33,919 nt of DNA from Thiotrichales bacterium. Lineage in GTDB: Bacteria; Pseudomonadota; Gammaproteobacteria; Francisellales; CACEW01. Location: NCBI GenBank assembly GCA_947478525.1, contig CANJVU010000007.1, positions 1 to 33,919 of the forward strand. Reading direction: 5' to 3'. The translations under genes were made by a program, and so were the position numbers. The notes below the pieces were generated by a model. The model was not told the DNA's origin and searched no databases. It saw only the letters and a program-made list of their open reading frames with translations. Shown one piece after another: positions 8,299 to 16,053 of the stretch (the first letter of the stretch is position 1; every line of letters starts with the position of its first letter).

Positions 8299-9344
8299 GA
8301 GCGTTTCCCTGCTTGGGCAGCGTGGCGTTCCAGCGTCAAATGCGCGCGCATCAATTCACCAGGGTTGGTCAGTGCTGCCATCAATGAAAGTTCGACACAG
8401 TGTACTGCAGCAGCGGTGATGATCGCAAGCCGGCGCGCGTTGCCACCGGGTTCACGTTCTTCTAAACAACCCAGTTTTTTTAAGTTTTCTTGCACAAAAC
8501 CTAGATGTTTGCCGTTACCAACGGTGCCCATAATCAAGTTAGGCAGGGTGACCGAGAAATATAAATCTTCACCGCGACATTCCGCGTGGGTAATACCTTG
8601 CGAGCCTTCGACAATATTTGCTGCGTCTTGCCCGGTGGCCAAATAAACCGCCAGCAATTGGTTGGCGTAATGAGCATTGGCGCTGCATAAGCTACCGGCA
8701 ATGGTCGAGCCAATGAGATTTTTTTTAATATGGCAGTCGACAATGGCTTCTGGCGTGGTTTTCAATAATTTGTGGCACAGTTCGCGTGAAATAATACTTT
8801 CTGCCACCACATACTTGCCGCGGCCGCCGAGACTATTGATCGCCGAGACTTTTTTGTCGGTGCAGAAATTGGCGGAAATCGACACATAGCGTAATTCAGG
8901 ATAATCACCGAGTAACCATTGCATCACCTGATCGGCGGCTTTGGTTACCATGTTATGGCCGGAAGCGTCACCGGGTTGGATTTGTAGGCGTAGATATAAT
9001 AAGTTGCCGACGATATGGGCATCCAGTGATTGAAATTGCGCGAAACGGCTGCTGAATTTTACCGCTTCATTAATATCATGATGACGTTTTTGTAATTGTT
9101 GTGAGATTTCGGAAGCGCGTGCGGCGCTGGGCGCTTGCACCACAAATGAACGTGCCATGGTATCGCTGATCACGGTGGTGTGAATGCCGCCACACATCCG
9201 CGACACTTTCGCGCCGCGGTTGGTCGACGCCCACATCGGCGTTTCGTAAGTCGCCAGCGGTACGTTGACTTCTTCGTTGACTTCTTTACCGGCAATTTTG
9301 ATTGGTCCAACCCATTGCATGGGTATCGTTGCAAAGCTTTCCAT
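8295..9344 (-). CDS. mvaA: HMG-CoA reductase, class I-like
   Basis: Reduces HMG-CoA to mevalonate using two NAD(P)H. The 349-residue catalytic domain has no membrane anchor. Visible blocks are VPLATYETPMWASTNRG with the catalytic Glu, DASGHNMVTKAAD, ANFCTDKKVSAINSLGGRGK with the catalytic Lys, GQDAANIVEGSQGIT with the catalytic Asp, GTVGNGKHLG, and LMRAHL near the C-terminus with the catalytic His. NFCTDKK and GTVGNGKHLG resemble class I (eukaryotic/archaeal-like) enzymes more than the class II enzymes of many bacteria. It is first in a coupled minus-strand run and overlaps the next start by 4 nt. An AGGA lies a few bases before the ATG, and a perfect -10 sits at 9374-9379. Confidence 0.95.
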   Translation of the reverse strand: MESFATIPMQWVGPIKIAGKEVNEEVNVPLATYETPMWASTNRGAKVSRMCGGIHTTVISDTMARSFVVQAPSAARASEISQQLQKRHHDINEAVKFSSRFAQFQSLDAHIVGNLLYLRLQIQPGDASGHNMVTKAADQVMQWLLGDYPELRYVSISANFCTDKKVSAINSLGGRGKYVVAESIISRELCHKLLKTTPEAIVDCHIKKNLIGSTIAGSLCSANAHYANQLLAVYLATGQDAANIVEGSQGITHAECRGEDLYFSVTLPNLIMGTVGNGKHLGFVQENLKKLGCLEEREPGGNARRLAIITAAAVHCVELSLMAALTNPGELMRAHLTLERHAAQAGKRS

Positions 9345-9373
9345 AAAAATCCTATGCTGAATACTGTGGCGTT

Positions 9374-9379
9374 ATTATA
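9374..9379 (-). promoter_or_regulatory. -10 element for the mevalonate operon
   Basis: On the minus strand TATAAT occurs 29 nt before the HMG-CoA reductase ATG. No good -35 is visible at 16-18 nt upstream. It is the only obvious promoter for the reductase, fusion and kinase genes. Confidence 0.5.
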
Positions 9380-9431
9380 CGCTAAACAAAAAAATCCGCA
9401 CGTGTGCTAGATCATGGTTTTTAAATTAATT

Positions 9432-9460
9432 TTGACTTTATATTGATCTTTATGTACATT
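9432..9460 (+). promoter_or_regulatory. Promoter for the HigBA-type pair
   Basis: TTGACT (9432-9437) and TACATT (9455-9460) are spaced by 17 nt, which would start transcription about 30 nt before the toxin ATG. A second, better-matching pair (TTGAGT 9473-9478, 16 nt, TATAAT 9495-9500) overlaps the start codon itself, so it could only serve a truncated transcript. Confidence 0.5.
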
Positions 9461-9498
9461 AATAATTCAAATTTGAGTTATCCCAAAAATAGGATATA

Positions 9499-9855
9499 AT
9501 GAAAATGAAAGAAGTGATTTGGTTGGGGGATTCTCTAAAGCAATTAAGAGCGTTCCCTGAAGACATTAAAGACGCGGTTGGATACTCGCTGTATCTTGTT
9601 CAAGAGGGTTCGATTCCAAAAAATACAAAAGTATTGAAAGGATTCAAACCACAGGTGCTTGAACTGGTTTTGGAAGGGCAGAGTGGTGCATATCGGTCAG
9701 TGTATACCATTAAAATTAGTGACGTGGTGTATGTTTTGCATTGCTTTCAAAAGAAATCGAAGCAAGGAATTGCGACCCCTATGCAAGAAATTGAAATGAT
9801 CAAGCAGCGACTTAAGCAAGCAGAAATTGTCGCTAAACGGAGTCACACATCATGA
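9499..9855 (+). CDS. HigB/RelE-like toxin (Gp49/DUF891 type)
   Basis: A 118-residue small basic protein. The pattern of an N-terminal WLGDSLKQLRAFPEDIKDAVGYSL helix, KVLKGFKPQVLELV, then YRSVYTIKISDVVYVLHCFQKKSKQG matches Gp49/HigB-type members of the RelE superfamily, which by family knowledge are ribosome-dependent mRNA endonucleases. The start may be 9499 or the in-frame ATG at 9505; the ribosome binding site is AGGA at 9491-9494. Its stop overlaps the antitoxin ATG by 4 nt (ATGA). The toxin-first order is typical of HigBA. The pair is inserted between the reductase and idi, on the strand opposite both. Confidence 0.85.
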   Translation: MKMKEVIWLGDSLKQLRAFPEDIKDAVGYSLYLVQEGSIPKNTKVLKGFKPQVLELVLEGQSGAYRSVYTIKISDVVYVLHCFQKKSKQGIATPMQEIEMIKQRLKQAEIVAKRSHTS

Positions 9856-10196
9856 GTAAGCGTGAAAAAATTGAGTATACCAAAGGCGGTGGAAATGTTT
9901 ATCAAGACCTAGGTTTTGTTGACTCAGAAGAGCGACAAGCAAAAGCAAAATTAGCATTATTTATTAATGAATTAATAGACGGCAGGGCATTAACTCAAGC
10001 AGAAGCAGCTGGCATTTTGGGTATCAACCAGCCAAAAGTATCTGCTTTGACCAATGGCCGTTTAGCGGGTTTTTCGATAGAGCGGTTGATGCATTTTTTA
10101 AATTTATTGGATCAAGATATCGAAATCAGCATTCGTCCAAAAGAACCACATGGTATATTGCATGGTAGCTTGACGGTGGCATTTGGCGGCATTTAA
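9852..10196 (+). CDS. HigA-like XRE-family antitoxin
   Basis: A 114-residue protein with a helix-turn-helix at about 50-85 (LTQAEAAGILGINQPKVSALTNGRL), typical of the XRE/Cro-type antitoxins paired with Gp49-like toxins. By family knowledge it neutralises the toxin upstream and represses their shared promoter. It overlaps the toxin gene by 4 nt, implying translational coupling. The C-terminal IEISIRPKEP segment is also typical of this antitoxin group. Confidence 0.88.
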   Translation: MSKREKIEYTKGGGNVYQDLGFVDSEERQAKAKLALFINELIDGRALTQAEAAGILGINQPKVSALTNGRLAGFSIERLMHFLNLLDQDIEISIRPKEPHGILHGSLTVAFGGI

Positions 10197-10234
10197 AAAT
10201 AATGGAAATGAGTATGTAGCGGTCAAATTTATGG

Positions 10235-10325
10235 ATGTTCTGGGTAATTGGCACGCTTGCCATTTTGATGGCGTATTTTTTTGATCGCCCCCTGGCGGAG
10301 TTTATTTATGTGCACCATTGGCAAG
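10235..10325 (+). pseudogene. Possible 5' stub of a PAP2-type phosphatase
   Basis: A plus-strand frame starting at ATG 10235 encodes one hydrophobic helix (VIGTLAILMAYFF) followed by DRPLAEFIYVHH. This resembles the N-terminal helix and DRPLA motif of bacterial PAP2-superfamily membrane phosphatases. From about 10325 the frame reads antisense through idi and stops at 10385. It has no catalytic motifs and looks like debris between the antitoxin gene and the end of idi. The similarity is short, so this is tentative. Confidence 0.35.
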
Positions 10326-10817
10326 CGCTAGTGCCTGCTTCAACCACGGCGTATAGCGTTGAGGATGCTGTTCTAATTCACGCTTAAGTTCAGCGATATC
10401 AATCCATTTGAGTGCTGCAATTTCTTCCTGATTAAACGGCGGATTTTTCAATTCACTGTGACCAACCAACACATGATCCAGTTCGTGTTCGATCAAGCCA
10501 TTGTCAAACTCAGCGCGATAAGTAAAATGACCTTTGTGAGTCAGTGGAACCGTAAACCCTAGCTCTTCTTGTAAGCGTCGTTCAGCGGCTTGTATCACCG
10601 ATTCACCGGGCTGCGGATGGCTGCAGCAGGTGTTGGTCCACAACCCGCCGCAGTGGTATTTATCGGCATGGCGTTGTTGCAGTAATAATTGCCCTTGTTG
10701 GTTAAAAATAAAAATTGAAAACGCGCGATGCAATAAGCCTTGCTGATGCGCGGCCAGTTTTTCCAGTTGACCAATGGGATGGTCGTGTTGATCGACCAAA
10801 ATCACCGCGTTGTTCAT
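10302..10817 (-). CDS. idi: Isopentenyl-diphosphate delta-isomerase, type I
   Basis: Interconverts IPP and DMAPP, completing the mevalonate route. The 171-residue Nudix-fold protein has LLHRAFSIFIFN near the start, GLWTNTCCSHPQPGES with the catalytic Cys region, AAERRLQEELG (Nudix helix) and EHELDHVLVG with the acidic catalytic/metal region, all as in type I Idi. The start at 10817 is supported by an ATGA overlap with the upstream small membrane protein gene; an in-frame extension to 10910 would cover that gene. Its 3' end abuts the putative PAP2 stub, so the last few codons may have been altered by that junction. Confidence 0.93.
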   Translation of the reverse strand: MNNAVILVDQHDHPIGQLEKLAAHQQGLLHRAFSIFIFNQQGQLLLQQRHADKYHCGGLWTNTCCSHPQPGESVIQAAERRLQEELGFTVPLTHKGHFTYRAEFDNGLIEHELDHVLVGHSELKNPPFNQEEIAALKWIDIAELKRELEQHPQRYTPWLKQALALANGAHK

Positions 10818-11068
10818 GGGGTTTTTAACCGTTTTTGATAGTACCGTACCACACCATAAAAACTCAGCAGTCCCCAGGTCACTTCCATTAAGAAAGCGGA
10901 CAAGTTCCACTGATATATCAATGAAATCAAAATGCCGATAGAGCCCAGCAAGTTTAATGCGCTATAGTTGACATGGTCGCTTCTCAATTTACCTATTTGT
11001 AATAAAAAAAATGCAAGCAAGCAGGATAATACGCCTAAAATGCCAATGCTGTTGAAGAGTAAGGCCAT
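10814..11068 (-). CDS. Small membrane protein, CBU_0592-like
   Basis: An 84-residue protein with about three hydrophobic helices (SIGILGVLSCLLAFFLLQIG, ALNLLGSIGILISLIY, AFLMEVTWGLLSFYGVV). The layout resembles a small uncharacterised membrane family I know from Coxiella as CBU_0592; this is recollection, not a search result. Function is unknown. AAGGA, contributed by the end of the carbonic anhydrase gene, precedes the ATG, and the stop overlaps the idi start as ATGA, so it is translated as part of the same unit. Confidence 0.75.
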   Translation of the reverse strand: MALLFNSIGILGVLSCLLAFFLLQIGKLRSDHVNYSALNLLGSIGILISLIYQWNLSAFLMEVTWGLLSFYGVVRYYQKRLKTP

Positions 11069-11074
11069 TATTTT

Positions 11075-11713
11075 TTATCCTTTTTGACGTAATGACTTAA
11101 AGGTTTGATCTTGTTCGTCTAGGGCGCATAAATCACCAGTTTCTAGTGAAAAATGCCAGGCGTGTAGCGTGAGTTTTCCTTGATTAACGCGTTCGGTGAC
11201 AAAGGGAAAACCTTTTAAATTATCCAGTGAAATTTGCAGGGCATATTGTTCACCCAGGCGGCCACGGGTTTCGTGGTCACAGTTGCTATGATCGGTGTAG
11301 ACGTGGCGTTTGGCTTCAGCGACGATTTTCATCCAGGGGCCGATAAAGCCAGAATCTTTGGGAATGCCGTTGAGCAAGGCGTCAATGCCGCCGCAATGGC
11401 TGTGGCCTAAGATAATGATATGGCCGACGTTCAATTCACACACTGCGAATTCAATTGCAGCGCTGACCCCATGTACACCATGGTCTTCAGTGAAGGGGGG
11501 GACGATATTGGCAATGTTACGTACGGTAAAAATATCGCCGGGTTCAGCTTGGGTGATGGTTTCTGGCGCAACGCGTGAATCACAGCAACTGATCATCAGT
11601 ACTTTAGGCGATTGGCCTTGTTTGACCAAACGTTTGTAATGTGCGTCGCTGCCCACGAAATAGCTTTGATAAAATTGATGGTAGCCATCTAATAATTGGT
11701 TGATGATACTCAT
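11075..11713 (-). CDS. Beta-class carbonic anhydrase
   Basis: Interconverts CO2 and bicarbonate in the cytosol. The 212-residue protein shows the zinc site of beta-carbonic anhydrases: SCCDSRVAPETI (Cys, Asp-Arg pair) and ILGHSHCGGIDAL (His and Cys). VRNIANIVPP, between these, is also a family block. Its ATG overlaps the stop of the upstream DUF971 gene as ATGA (11710-11713), and only 6 nt separate it from the following membrane-protein gene. The four-gene chain ending in idi is probably one transcript. The link between bicarbonate supply and isoprenoid synthesis is positional only. Confidence 0.94.
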   Translation of the reverse strand: MSIINQLLDGYHQFYQSYFVGSDAHYKRLVKQGQSPKVLMISCCDSRVAPETITQAEPGDIFTVRNIANIVPPFTEDHGVHGVSAAIEFAVCELNVGHIIILGHSHCGGIDALLNGIPKDSGFIGPWMKIVAEAKRHVYTDHSNCDHETRGRLGEQYALQISLDNLKGFPFVTERVNQGKLTLHAWHFSLETGDLCALDEQDQTFKSLRQKG

Positions 11714-12009
11714 GTTGTGCTCTCTTTTTCACCCAATTGATGTAAATGTTGCCACGCATACAATCCGCTATTATGACCATCGCTAAAAGTAATGCGAATG
11801 GCATAATGGCCGACTGGCTCGACGCCGATAATACGTACATTAGGGTCGATCGTCGCCGGTGGTGGGGGTTGTCCGCCATGGCCACGCATTTCAGCGGAGG
11901 GCGAGTTCTGGCGTAGCGCAAACGCTGATAAACAATAGGTTTTTCCATTATCAAAAGTAAAATCGATGGTGTTGGATTGTTGATGAATTCGGATGTCGGT
12001 AACGTTCAT
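11710..12009 (-). CDS. DUF971 domain protein
   Basis: A 99-residue protein beginning MNVTDIRIHQQSNTI with FTFDNGKTYCLSAFALR, a later VEPVGHYAIRITFSDGHNSGLYAWQHL and little else. This is the DUF971 domain, also found at the N-terminus of gamma-butyrobetaine hydroxylases and in some iron-sulfur-related proteins. Its biochemical role is unresolved. I chose the ATG at 12009 because family members begin at this point; the longer frame to 12081 runs into the typA promoter region. It is first in the minus-strand chain leading to carbonic anhydrase and idi. Confidence 0.85.
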   Translation of the reverse strand: MNVTDIRIHQQSNTIDFTFDNGKTYCLSAFALRQNSPSAEMRGHGGQPPPPATIDPNVRIIGVEPVGHYAIRITFSDGHNSGLYAWQHLHQLGEKESTT

Positions 12010-12032
12010 AAAGTCTCGGTGTACGAAGTTTG

Positions 12033-12062
12033 TGTACATTGTAGCGCGTTTTCGATTATAAT
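12033..12062 (+). promoter_or_regulatory. typA promoter
   Basis: A perfect -10 (TATAAT, 12057-12062) lies 31 nt before the typA ATG. The best -35 is TGTACA (12033-12038), 4 of 6 matches at 18-nt spacing. It lies in the 83-nt gap shared with the divergent DUF971 gene. Confidence 0.5.
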
Positions 12063-12092
12063 GCGCGTCCCAAAACAACATAGTGTATTTGT

Positions 12093-13913
12093 ATGCAAAA
12101 GCTTCGTAACATCGCCATCATTGCTCACGTTGACCATGGTAAAACGACTCTGGTTGATAAATTATTACGCCAATCCGGTACTTTCGCGGCTCGTGCTGCG
12201 GTGGTCGAGCGGATCATGGACTCCAACGATTTGGAAAAAGAACGTGGCATTACCATTCTCGCGAAAAATACCGCGCTGAATTGGGGTGATTATCGTATTA
12301 ATATCGTGGATACCCCTGGACATGCTGACTTCGGTGGAGAAGTAGAGCGTATCTTGTCGATGGTTGACTCGGTATTGTTGCTGGTTGATGCCGTTGATGG
12401 CCCAATGCCACAAACACGCTTTGTGACGCAGAAGGCTTTTGCACAAGGCTTGAAACCCATCGTGGTCGTCAACAAAATTGACCGTCCGGGCGCACGTCCT
12501 GACTGGGTCGTGGATCAAGTGTTTGATTTGTTTGATCGCTTGGGAGCCACCGATGAGCAATTAGATTTCCCGATTCTTTATGCATCCGCGTTACAAGGCT
12601 ACGCTAAATTGAATTTGAGCGATGAAAATGTCAACATGGATCCGTTGTTCCAGTTGGTGGTTGATCGTGTTGCGGCGCCACAAGTTGATCCAAATGGTCC
12701 GCTGCAATTGCAAATCTCCTCATTAGAGTATTCTAACTACGTTGGCACCATTGGTATTGGTCGTATCACGCGCGGTACGGTAAAAACCAACCAGGTGGTT
12801 AAAATTATTGATGCGGAAGGCAAAATTCGTGCAGGTAAGGTGTTGCAAGTATTGGGTTATTTAGGGTTAGAGCGTAAACAAGTAGATTCTGCGACGGCTG
12901 GTGATATTATTGGTATCAGCGGTATTGAAGGCTTGCGTATTTCTGATACCATTTGCGACCCTAACACGGTAGAAGCATTAACTCCATTGAAAGTCGATGA
13001 ACCAACGGTATCGATGACATTCCAAGTGAACGATTCACCCTTTGCTGGTCAAGACGGTAAATATGTTACTTCCCGTAATATTCGGGATCGTTTGCAACGG
13101 GAATTGTTGTCTAACGTAGCATTGCGTGTTGAAGATACGGTAGATCCCGATAAATTTAAAGTCTCCGGTCGTGGTGAGTTACATTTATCAATCTTAATTG
13201 AAAACATGCGTCGTGAAGGCTATGAATTGGCGGTGTCACGTCCAGAAGTAATCATGCGAGAAATCGATGGTCAAATCTGTGAGCCGTTTGAATTATTAAA
13301 CGTTGACGTAGAAGACGCTTATCAAGGCGCGATCATGGAAAAGTTAGGTGCTCGTCAAGGCGACTTGCGTGACATGATGCCCGATGGTAAAGGTCGTGTG
13401 CGTTTGGAATATATGATTCCTGCGCGTGGGTTAATCGGTTTTCACACCGAATTTTTAACCACCACCTCGGGTAGTGGTATTATGACCCACGTTTTTGATC
13501 ATTATGGTCCTGCTAAGAAAAACATTGCCAACGAACGTCAGCGCGGTGTGTTGATTGCTAACGGCATCGGTAAAGCGGTAGGATTTGCATTATTTAATTT
13601 GCAGGAACGTGGTCAGATGATGGTAGCGCCACAAACCGAAGTGTATGAAGGTATGGTCGTGGGTATCCATGTTCGTGATAACGACCTTGTGGTTAACGTA
13701 CAAAAAGGTAAGCAGCTGACTAACATGCGCGCTTCCGGCAGTGATGAAAACATTATCCTGGTACCACCGATTCGCTTCAGTTTGGAGCAGTCGCTTGAGT
13801 TTATCAACGATGATGAGTTAGTTGAAGTAACGCCGAGATATACTCGCATTCGTAAAAAATTCTTGAAAGAGAATGAGCGCAAGCGTTCTGATCGAAGCAG
13901 TAAAGACGAATAA
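12093..13913 (+). CDS. typA: Ribosome-associated GTPase TypA/BipA
   Basis: A translational GTPase implicated in ribosome assembly and stress or cold adaptation. The 606-residue protein starts [20 protein letters not shown], which contains the G1 loop. It continues with RGITI (G2), DTPGHADF (G3) and NKIDRPGA (G4). Domains II and III and the BipA-specific C-terminal half follow, with [20 protein letters not shown] and IPARGLIGF. Length matches E. coli BipA (607). No clear ribosome binding site precedes the ATG, but the N-terminus aligns exactly with the family. The basic C-terminal tail ([10 protein letters not shown]) is species-specific. Confidence 0.97.
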   Translation: MQKLRNIAIIAHVDHGKTTLVDKLLRQSGTFAARAAVVERIMDSNDLEKERGITILAKNTALNWGDYRINIVDTPGHADFGGEVERILSMVDSVLLLVDAVDGPMPQTRFVTQKAFAQGLKPIVVVNKIDRPGARPDWVVDQVFDLFDRLGATDEQLDFPILYASALQGYAKLNLSDENVNMDPLFQLVVDRVAAPQVDPNGPLQLQISSLEYSNYVGTIGIGRITRGTVKTNQVVKIIDAEGKIRAGKVLQVLGYLGLERKQVDSATAGDIIGISGIEGLRISDTICDPNTVEALTPLKVDEPTVSMTFQVNDSPFAGQDGKYVTSRNIRDRLQRELLSNVALRVEDTVDPDKFKVSGRGELHLSILIENMRREGYELAVSRPEVIMREIDGQICEPFELLNVDVEDAYQGAIMEKLGARQGDLRDMMPDGKGRVRLEYMIPARGLIGFHTEFLTTTSGSGIMTHVFDHYGPAKKNIANERQRGVLIANGIGKAVGFALFNLQERGQMMVAPQTEVYEGMVVGIHVRDNDLVVNVQKGKQLTNMRASGSDENIILVPPIRFSLEQSLEFINDDELVEVTPRYTRIRKKFLKENERKRSDRSSKDE

Positions 13914-13938
13914 AGTAATAAAAAAGCGCGAGCCAATT

Positions 13939-13974
13939 CCCTCTTCCCTTGTGGAGGAGGGGTAGGGTGGAGGG
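13939..13974. repeat. GC-rich hairpin repeat, left of the MFS gene
   Basis: CCCTCTTCC (13939-13947) pairs with GGAGGAGGG (13953-13961) at 8 of 9 positions around a 5-nt loop, followed by GTAGGGTGGAGGG. The element resembles the dispersed GGGAGGGTTGGGGTGGGGG type of intergenic repeat seen in many bacteria. A related copy in inverse orientation lies at 15387-15425. The final GGAGGG is also the only ribosome binding site available to the MFS gene. Confidence 0.65.
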
Positions 13975-13977
13975 TTG

Positions 13978-15381
13978 ATGTCAACCACATTCCTTTCTGT
14001 CTCTGAGAATAAGCATATCCCACGCATACTGGGGCTGGGTCTGTTTTTACAGCAACTCGATGCCATGGTGCTTAACACTGCGATTCCGCAGATGTCAGTT
14101 TCACTAGACACTTCACCACTTAGTTTAAAGCTCGCCATCACCAGTTATCTATTAACCTTGGCAATGTTTATTCCGGTGAGTGGTTATTTCGCCGATCGCT
14201 TTGGTACCAAGCGTATTTTTGCGGCGGCGATGCTGGTGTTTTTGCTGGGCTCAGTGATCTGTGGTGTGGCGCATAGTATTGAAATATTAATTGCTGGCCG
14301 TTTAGTGCAAGGGCTCGGTGCGGCGATGGTCACGCCGGTCGGACGGTTGATTTTGATGAAAAGCTTTTCGCGTACCGATTTTATCATGGCGTTTACCTAC
14401 TACACCATTATGGGGCAGGTGGGGCTAGTGGTAGGTCCGGTGTTGGGTGGTTTTTTGACTACATTTATGGGCTGGCGTTATATCTTTTTTATCAATGTAC
14501 CGGTGGTGCTGCTGGCGTTGTATCTGGTGCAGCGCTTTATTCCAAATCATGTTGAAGAGGAGTTTCCTGAATTCGACTGGGTTGGCTTTGTTATTTTTGG
14601 TGTGGCAGCAGGGAGCATTACCTTTGCGTTTTCCTGGCTCACCGAACAAAATTTCACACACGTTGACTTGCCGCTGCTATTATTGACAGTGGGCATTTGT
14701 CTGGCCGTGGTTTATTACCGCCATGCGCGCAAAACACCTTTTCCGTCATTGGACATTCGGATTTTTCGGATTGAAACGTTTCGTCTGGCAACTTTTGGCG
14801 GCTTTTTATTTCGTATTGGTATGGCAGGGTTTGGATTTTTGATCCCCCTACAAATGCAGCTGCAGTTTGGCTATAACGCCTTTGAATCAGGATTGATTTT
14901 GCTGCCCAGTGCGCTGGCGTTTTTGGTCACCAAAACCATATTTAAAAACTTTTTACAGCGTTATGGCTTCAGGAAATGTTTATTATTCACACCAGTTGTG
15001 GTGGTTGTTTCATTTATCGGCTTATCCTGGATCAACTCCGCAACACCGTTGTGGGTAATTTTGCTGCTGATGACGTTTATCGGGTTTTTTACTTCGCTGC
15101 AATACAGCTTTACCAATACGCTTAATTTGGCGGATATTCCTAAGCAAGAAAGCTCGCGTGCCACCAGCGTTAGTGTGGTTTTTCAGCAGTTAGGGATTAG
15201 TTTTTCCGTGTGTTTTTGTGCGGGATTGTTGGTGTCGAGCAGTCATTTATCTGGCACTGCTTTGCTTGGTGCTATGGCATTCCATTACACCTATTTGGGG
15301 TTAAGTGCATTTACGCTGCTGTCCACCCTGCTGTTTTTGCAGTTGCCTAAAACAGCAGGGGAGAGTTTGTTGCAGAGGTGA
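13978..15381 (+). CDS. MFS drug exporter, DHA2 (EmrB/QacA)-like
   Basis: A 467-residue inner-membrane protein with about 14 hydrophobic helices. Family marks are DAMVLNTAIPQMSVSL in helix 1, GYFADRFGTKRIF (motif A), GRLVQGLGAAMVTPVGR (motif B region) and VGPVLGGFL (motif C, typical of antiporters). It is expected to be a proton-driven efflux pump; the substrate is unknown. The ATG at 13978 follows GGAGGG, supplied by the flanking repeat. A TTG at 13975 is the alternative. The gene is enclosed by inverted GC-rich repeats and has no adjacent regulator or membrane-fusion partner. Confidence 0.9.
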   Translation: MSTTFLSVSENKHIPRILGLGLFLQQLDAMVLNTAIPQMSVSLDTSPLSLKLAITSYLLTLAMFIPVSGYFADRFGTKRIFAAAMLVFLLGSVICGVAHSIEILIAGRLVQGLGAAMVTPVGRLILMKSFSRTDFIMAFTYYTIMGQVGLVVGPVLGGFLTTFMGWRYIFFINVPVVLLALYLVQRFIPNHVEEEFPEFDWVGFVIFGVAAGSITFAFSWLTEQNFTHVDLPLLLLTVGICLAVVYYRHARKTPFPSLDIRIFRIETFRLATFGGFLFRIGMAGFGFLIPLQMQLQFGYNAFESGLILLPSALAFLVTKTIFKNFLQRYGFRKCLLFTPVVVVVSFIGLSWINSATPLWVILLLMTFIGFFTSLQYSFTNTLNLADIPKQESSRATSVSVVFQQLGISFSVCFCAGLLVSSSHLSGTALLGAMAFHYTYLGLSAFTLLSTLLFLQLPKTAGESLLQR

Positions 15382-15386
15382 AGTTG

Positions 15387-15425
15387 CCCCCACCCCAACC
15401 CTCCCCCGGCAGAGCCGAGGGAGGG
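15387..15425. repeat. GC-rich hairpin repeat, right of the MFS gene
   Basis: CCCTCCCCCGGC (15399-15410) and GCCGAGGGAGGG (15414-15425) form an 11 of 12 bp stem around AGA, preceded by CCCCCACCCCAA. Read on the minus strand it matches the left repeat. It lies 5 nt past the MFS stop, between convergent genes, and may act as a bidirectional transcription barrier, although it lacks a T-tract. Confidence 0.65.
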
Positions 15426-15450
15426 AGCAATCGTATGGAGCCAGAAGAAA

Positions 15451-15912
15451 TTAAAGCGGTTCGTGATAAATTTTCTCAATCACTTCATGTAACTGCTCTT
15501 TCGACAACGGTACATAATCTTTCTGAATGTGTTTCTTCACCAGCAATCCGGTTTGTTTGGACAGCGACTGATCCAGCAAACCATGAAAATGCGGTGCAGC
15601 GCAGATCACCAATTGTTTATAGCTATTTTTGGTGCGTTCTGATTCCAGATGATGCGCAACTTCTTTGGCGAAGCTGTTAAGCTCGTTTTTATGAGGATCC
15701 GCATGTGCCAAAAATGCGCCTTTGCCTGATCCTGAAGATTTATAATGCCCTGGGCCATCGCTGACCAATTCTGATGCTTTGCTGCGGCTTTCCGGGTGTG
15801 CCAATTCTTTGAGTAACTGGTAATGCGGTTTACCTGTTTTGGGGAGAGTGGGTTTACTGATGTCATAAACAAAGGCATTGGTTGAACTTGCGATCACTAA
15901 CCATGTTGACAT
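15451..15912 (-). CDS. Host attachment-like protein (baeRF family)
   Basis: A 153-residue soluble protein beginning STWLVIASSTNAFVYDI, with LLKELAHPESRSKASELVSDGPGHY, FAKEVAHHLE and QLVICAAPHFHGLLDQSL. This pattern belongs to proteins annotated as host attachment proteins, related to bacterial archaeo-eukaryotic release-factor-like domains. The name comes from an Agrobacterium protein and true function is unclear. AGGAG lies 6 nt before the ATG at 15912. It is convergent with the MFS gene and separated from it by the repeat. Confidence 0.8.
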   Translation of the reverse strand: MSTWLVIASSTNAFVYDISKPTLPKTGKPHYQLLKELAHPESRSKASELVSDGPGHYKSSGSGKGAFLAHADPHKNELNSFAKEVAHHLESERTKNSYKQLVICAAPHFHGLLDQSLSKQTGLLVKKHIQKDYVPLSKEQLHEVIEKIYHEPL

Positions 15913-16053
15913 AAAATACTCCTGTTATTTTCTCGTGCTTGCTCGTCCAGTATAGACCAGTTATTAGGTTTTTTCGATGATATCAATCAAGATACTCGTG
16001 AAGGATGTGGTAAAATCCGCTTCTGGCTTCTTATTGTGTAACAAGGAATTCAT

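Noticed and set aside
8176..8646. 156-residue plus-strand ORF
   Set aside because: It lies antisense to the HMG-CoA synthase start and the reductase end, has no ribosome binding site and no family pattern. It is a shadow of GC-biased codons.
15378..15680. 100-residue plus-strand ORF after the MFS gene
   Set aside because: It starts in the GC-rich repeat and runs antisense to the host attachment-like gene; no coding evidence.
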